The notes under the pieces are model-generated. The model made no database searches. It saw only the letters and a list, made by a program, of their open reading frames with translations, and had not been told where the DNA came from. Below, piece by piece: positions 61,143 to 64,000 of a stretch of DNA of 64,000 nucleotides. This stretch comes from Pedobacter sp. MC2016-05 (lineage in GTDB: Bacteria > Bacteroidota > Bacteroidia > Sphingobacteriales > Sphingobacteriaceae). Positions within the stretch are counted from its first letter, which is position 1; every line of letters begins with the position of its first letter. The translations under genes were made by a program, and so were the position numbers. Location: NCBI RefSeq assembly GCF_026239735.1, contig NZ_JAPIVT010000003.1, positions 390,931 to 454,930 on the forward strand, read 5' to 3'.

Positions 61143-61433
61143 ATGACTTCTGTTGCAGATCAATTAGATAAGGTATTACAAAAAACAGCTCGATTAATTG
61201 AGTTATGTAATGCATTACAAGAAGAAAATGATTTATTAAAGCTTGAAAATCAATCGTTAAAAGTGGCGCTTGATACTTCGAAAGCCAAAAATGTAGAACT
61301 TGAAGAAAAATTAAGGGTTACTAAATTGGCCAAAAGTATTGAGGGTACAAGTGAAAAGTCGCTTGACATTAAACAAAAAATTAACGATTTTGTGCGGGAG
61401 ATTGATAAAAGTATCGCATTACTTAAAAAATAA
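61143..61433 (+). CDS. Coiled-coil protein, ZapB-like position
   Basis: 96 residues, nearly all heptad repeats (LIELCNALQEENDLLKLENQ and on). It lies between pheT and zapA, where Bacteroidota often carry a small coiled-coil gene. A role with ZapA at the division ring is inferred from context only. Confidence 0.65.
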   Translation: MTSVADQLDKVLQKTARLIELCNALQEENDLLKLENQSLKVALDTSKAKNVELEEKLRVTKLAKSIEGTSEKSLDIKQKINDFVREIDKSIALLKK

Positions 61434-61466
61434 ATGATGCGAAGAAATCAGAAACTAAGCTAACAA

Positions 61467-61757
61467 ATGGGAGAAATCTCGATTAAAATAACCATTTCCG
61501 ACCGTATTTACCCACTTAAAGTGAATACAGAAGAGGAAGAAATTGTGAGACGGGCAGCTAAAATGATCAATGAGCGCATAAAAGATTATCAAGATAATTA
61601 TGCGGTTAGAGATAAGCAGGATCTTCTTTCTATGGCAGTTTTGCATTATGCAACCGCTGTATTAAGAACGGAAAATAAAGTGCAAAACCAGGATACTGCC
61701 GTTGCTGATAAAGTTGAAGAGTTGGATATTTTACTCAACGGTTTTTTTACAAAATAA
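61467..61757 (+). CDS. zapA: Cell division protein ZapA
   Basis: 96 residues. ISIKITISDRIYPLKVNTEE then RRAAKMINERIKDYQDNY fits the ZapA N-terminal beta-hairpin and helix. The C-terminal coiled coil completes the family length. It promotes FtsZ bundling. It is 33 bp downstream of the coiled-coil gene. Confidence 0.88.
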   Translation: MGEISIKITISDRIYPLKVNTEEEEIVRRAAKMINERIKDYQDNYAVRDKQDLLSMAVLHYATAVLRTENKVQNQDTAVADKVEELDILLNGFFTK

Positions 61758-62054
61758 GGTTCGTTCTTTGGCGATTTGTCACTTTGAACTTGTTTCAAAG
61801 TCTTAACAATTAAGTTCCTGGAATAAATTCAGGATGGCGTCGCTCTAATTAGCATAAAAACATAGCCGCGGCTAGTTTTTTGAGTTTCAAATTTATAAAA
61901 CTTAACACTTCAATATCTATGGGGTTAAGAGGGCGTATTTCATCTGCTTTATGCACCTGAAAATGGCTTAAATCCCAATATGCTTAGTTGAGGTTTAAAA
62001 TGATGAGACTTTAAAAAAATTAGTTGCGGTTTTTTTTTTTACTTAAAAAACAAA
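61758..62054 (+). ncRNA. zapA-rny intergenic region, possible structured RNA
   Basis: No gene. CTTTGAA/TTCAAAG (near 61784-61804) and CCTG/CAGG can form hairpins, and a terminator-like stem around TAGCCGCGGCTA with flanking A and T runs lies at 61856-61881. This could be a short RNA of about 120 nt (a 6S-type RNA is conceivable beside zapA) or simply the zapA 3' UTR. The right half (61882-62054) has no clear structure. Confidence 0.3.
61856..61881 (+). terminator. Terminator-like hairpin
   Basis: AAAAACATAGC, the centre CGCG, and GCTAGTTTTTT can pair with a small bulge, giving a T-tailed stem after zapA. Confidence 0.5.
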
Positions 62055-63626
62055 ATGGAGATAACGGAAATTCTAGGATACATATTTGCCTTAATAGCAG
62101 GCTTAGGTATCGGTATAGCGGTAGGCAGGTTCCTACTGCGCAACTTGTTAAAAGGGCAGGAAATTGCAGCCCAAAACAAGGTGAAAAAGATTTTAAAGGA
62201 TGCAGAGAACAATGCAGAAATCTTAAAAAAGAACAAACTTTTAGAAGCAAAAGAGAAATTTTTGCAGTTAAAAGCAGAGCATGAACAAGAAGTGAATGCC
62301 AAAAATAATTCAATCAATCAGCGTGAGAATACCATGAAGCAGAAAGAGCAATCGGTAAACCAGCGCATGGAAAACTTCAACAAAAAAGAGCAGGAACTAG
62401 ATAAGCAAAAAGCCAATTTAGAAAAGCAAACTGAGCTCGCAGTTAAAAAACAAGAAGAAGTTGAGGTGTTAAAAAATCAACACCTGAAACAATTAGAAAC
62501 TATTGCTGGCCTTTCTGCTGAAGAAGCTAAAGCGCAATTAGTAGAGAATTTAAAGCAAGAAGCCCGCACGCAAGCGATGATGCAGGTAAAAGATATTGTT
62601 GATGAAGCAAAGTTAACTGCAAGCAAAGAAGCCAAAAAAGTGGTGATCCAAACCATTCAACGTACGGCTACAGAAGCTGCGATTGAAAATTCGGTTTCTA
62701 TTTTCCATATCGAGAGTGATGAGATTAAAGGTCGTGTGATTGGTAGAGAGGGTAGAAATATCCGTGCTTTAGAGGCTGCGACTGGTATTGAAATTATTGT
62801 TGATGATACTCCTGAAGCGATCATTTTATCTGGTTTCGATCCGGTAAGAAGAGAGATTGCCCGTTTAGCTTTACACCGTTTGGTAACTGATGGTCGTATT
62901 CACCCTGCCCGTATTGAAGAAATTGTAGCGAAAACCAAAAAGCAAATCGAAGATGAGATTGTAGAGATTGGCGAGCGTACGGTAATCGATTTAGGGATTC
63001 ATGGTTTGCACCCTGAATTAATCAGAATGGTTGGCCGTATGCGTTACCGTTCATCTTATGGTCAAAACCTTTTACATCACTCACGTGAAGTGGCTAATTT
63101 CTGTGCTACAATGGCGGCTGAGTTGGGCTTAAACGCAAAGATGGCTAAACGTGCCGGTTTATTACACGATATTGGTAAAGTGCCTGATGATAACCCGGAA
63201 TTGCCTCACGCAATTTTAGGAATGCAACTGGCCGAAAAATATAAAGAGCATCCAGAAATTTGCAATGCAATCGGTGCCCACCACGACGAGATAGAAATGA
63301 CTTCGATGATCTCTCCAATCGTTCAGGCTTGCGATGCCATTTCAGGTGCTCGTCCGGGTGCACGTAGAGAGGTAGTGGAAAGTTACATCAAACGTTTGAA
63401 AGATCTTGAAGAATTGGCTTTATCTTATCCTGGCGTAGAGAAGACTTTCGCCATCCAGGCAGGTAGAGAACTTCGTGTGATTGTAGAAAGCGAAAGAATT
63501 ACAGATGCACAGGCAGAATTATTAGCTGCAGATATCTCGACCCGTATTCAAACGGAAATGACTTATCCTGGGCAGATTAAAGTTACTGTTATCCGTGAAA
63601 CACGTTCGGTAGCATTTGCGAAGTAG
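62055..63626 (+). CDS. rny: Ribonuclease Y
   Basis: 523 residues. One N-terminal membrane anchor (about 4-30, [19 protein letters not shown]), a long coiled coil (about 35-195), a KH domain (about 215-275; [15 protein letters not shown]) and an HD domain with the metal pair in LLHDIGK (about 370-376). Initiates mRNA decay at the membrane. The length and order match the family. Confidence 0.96.
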   Translation: MEITEILGYIFALIAGLGIGIAVGRFLLRNLLKGQEIAAQNKVKKILKDAENNAEILKKNKLLEAKEKFLQLKAEHEQEVNAKNNSINQRENTMKQKEQSVNQRMENFNKKEQELDKQKANLEKQTELAVKKQEEVEVLKNQHLKQLETIAGLSAEEAKAQLVENLKQEARTQAMMQVKDIVDEAKLTASKEAKKVVIQTIQRTATEAAIENSVSIFHIESDEIKGRVIGREGRNIRALEAATGIEIIVDDTPEAIILSGFDPVRREIARLALHRLVTDGRIHPARIEEIVAKTKKQIEDEIVEIGERTVIDLGIHGLHPELIRMVGRMRYRSSYGQNLLHHSREVANFCATMAAELGLNAKMAKRAGLLHDIGKVPDDNPELPHAILGMQLAEKYKEHPEICNAIGAHHDEIEMTSMISPIVQACDAISGARPGARREVVESYIKRLKDLEELALSYPGVEKTFAIQAGRELRVIVESERITDAQAELLAADISTRIQTEMTYPGQIKVTVIRETRSVAFAK

Positions 63627-63636
63627 TCGTCTATCC

Positions 63637-63670
63637 GTCATTGCGAGGTTTTTAAAGCCGAAGCAATCTC
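63637..63670. repeat. Dispersed GTCATTGCGAGG...CGAAGCAATCTC element
   Basis: A partial palindromic intergenic unit directly after rny; a relative lies near 49749-49776. Confidence 0.5.
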
Positions 63671-63682
63671 ATTAATAAATTA

Positions 63683-63710
63683 AGCGATGGAATTTTTCTA
63701 TCGCTTTTTT
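63683..63710 (+). terminator. Rho-independent terminator of rny
   Basis: AGCGATGGAA (63683-63692) and TTCTATCGCT (63696-63705), 10 bp with one wobble, a TTT loop and a T run. Confidence 0.8.
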
Positions 63711-63753
63711 GGTTTTTAGGGTTGACATGTGATAGGCGATTTGAACTTCTTTT

Positions 63754-63849
63754 AATCTGCGAAAATCACCGTGATCTGCGGGGGTTTTTTTTAGCCCGAT
63801 GCAATTATCTATTTAGGTTTCCCGCAGATTAAGAAGATTAACGCAGATC
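63754..63849. repeat. CTGCGGG/CCCGCAG inverted repeat element
   Basis: AATCTGCG (63754) and ATCTGCGGG (63774-63782) are mirrored by CCCGCAGATT (63821-63830) and CGCAGATC (63842-63849). It is an intergenic palindromic repeat of the kind common in Bacteroidota. The remaining 150 bp to the window end hold no recognisable gene start. Confidence 0.6.
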
Positions 63850-64000
63850 TTATTTGATGAATTGTCTTTTATATCGTCCTTTAGATTTGTATCAGTATCT
63901 TATTTAGGGGTTAATTGAATTTTACAATTAGTTTAGCTTTGAATAAAATATTTAAAAGATTACCTAAATCGGTAGCGGCACATTAATGATTCGTCAAGGT

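Noticed and set aside
62020..62317. Several overlapping ORFs at the 5' end of rny on both strands
   Set aside because: They are shadows of the rny coiled-coil codons; the rny frame alone has the anchor, KH and HD domains.
1..64000. CRISPR arrays, insertion sequences or rRNA genes
   Set aside because: No regularly spaced repeats, transposase-like ORFs with terminal repeats, or rRNA-like sequence were seen.

Overview
The window is a piece of a Bacteroidota chromosome, most like Pedobacter or another Sphingobacteriaceae genus. The evidence is promoters of the TTTG-N(17-23)-TAnnTTTG type (upstream of rpsT, purH and the DeoR gene), the gene order purN-purH-mreBCD-mrdA-rodA, the order pheT-coiled coil-zapA-rny, and host intergenic regions full of short palindromic repeats of a kind common in this phylum. 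No tRNA, rRNA, CRISPR array or insertion sequence was seen.

Layout. 1-5.8 kb is host: a truncated DeoR-type regulator, a SWIM/SNF2 helicase, an SDR protein and thymidine kinase. About 5.85-42.09 kb is an apparently complete, AT-rich prophage inserted just upstream of tdk. 42.1-64 kb is host again: an acidic unknown protein, the cell-shape cluster (rodA, mrdA, mreD, mreC, mreB), purH, purN, rpsT, an interrupted radC, a secreted EEP-fold hydrolase, an Lgt-like protein with a Tes/MJ0619-class radical SAM enzyme and two small membrane proteins, a decayed mntA-hepT toxin-antitoxin pair, pheT, a coiled-coil protein, zapA and rny.

Prophage. The left end has the integrase, a 323-bp nested inverted-repeat control region, a winged-helix-like protein, a small XRE repressor and a run of very small early genes. 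These lead to a protein that resembles a sigma factor. From 15 kb onward come the terminase, a tail chaperone with a -1 frameshift, tail and fibre genes, the tape measure, a prohead protease, scaffold, capsid, portal, connectors, a fibre, a NodB-type deacetylase, and lysozyme with lysis-associated membrane proteins. No replication fork genes are visible, and the head genes lie downstream of the tail genes.

Most notable. A motif close to TATAATATTTATC occurs ten times, each copy 17-34 bp before a late-gene start and several directly after a terminator. It looks like a phage-specific late promoter, and the sigma-like gene at 12.7 kb is the obvious candidate to read it. Two reverse-strand genes inside the late region carry HEPN RX4H motifs and look like lysogen-expressed defence or exclusion genes. 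One of them sits in a duplicated 3' end of its neighbour, a trace of its insertion. In the host part, the Lgt-like/radical SAM/small membrane protein cluster is a candidate uncharacterised lipid-modification system.

Three genes (radC and two prophage early ORFs) contain an in-frame TAA where coding appears to continue. Many other genes end normally at TAA, so these look like lesions or errors rather than a different genetic code.
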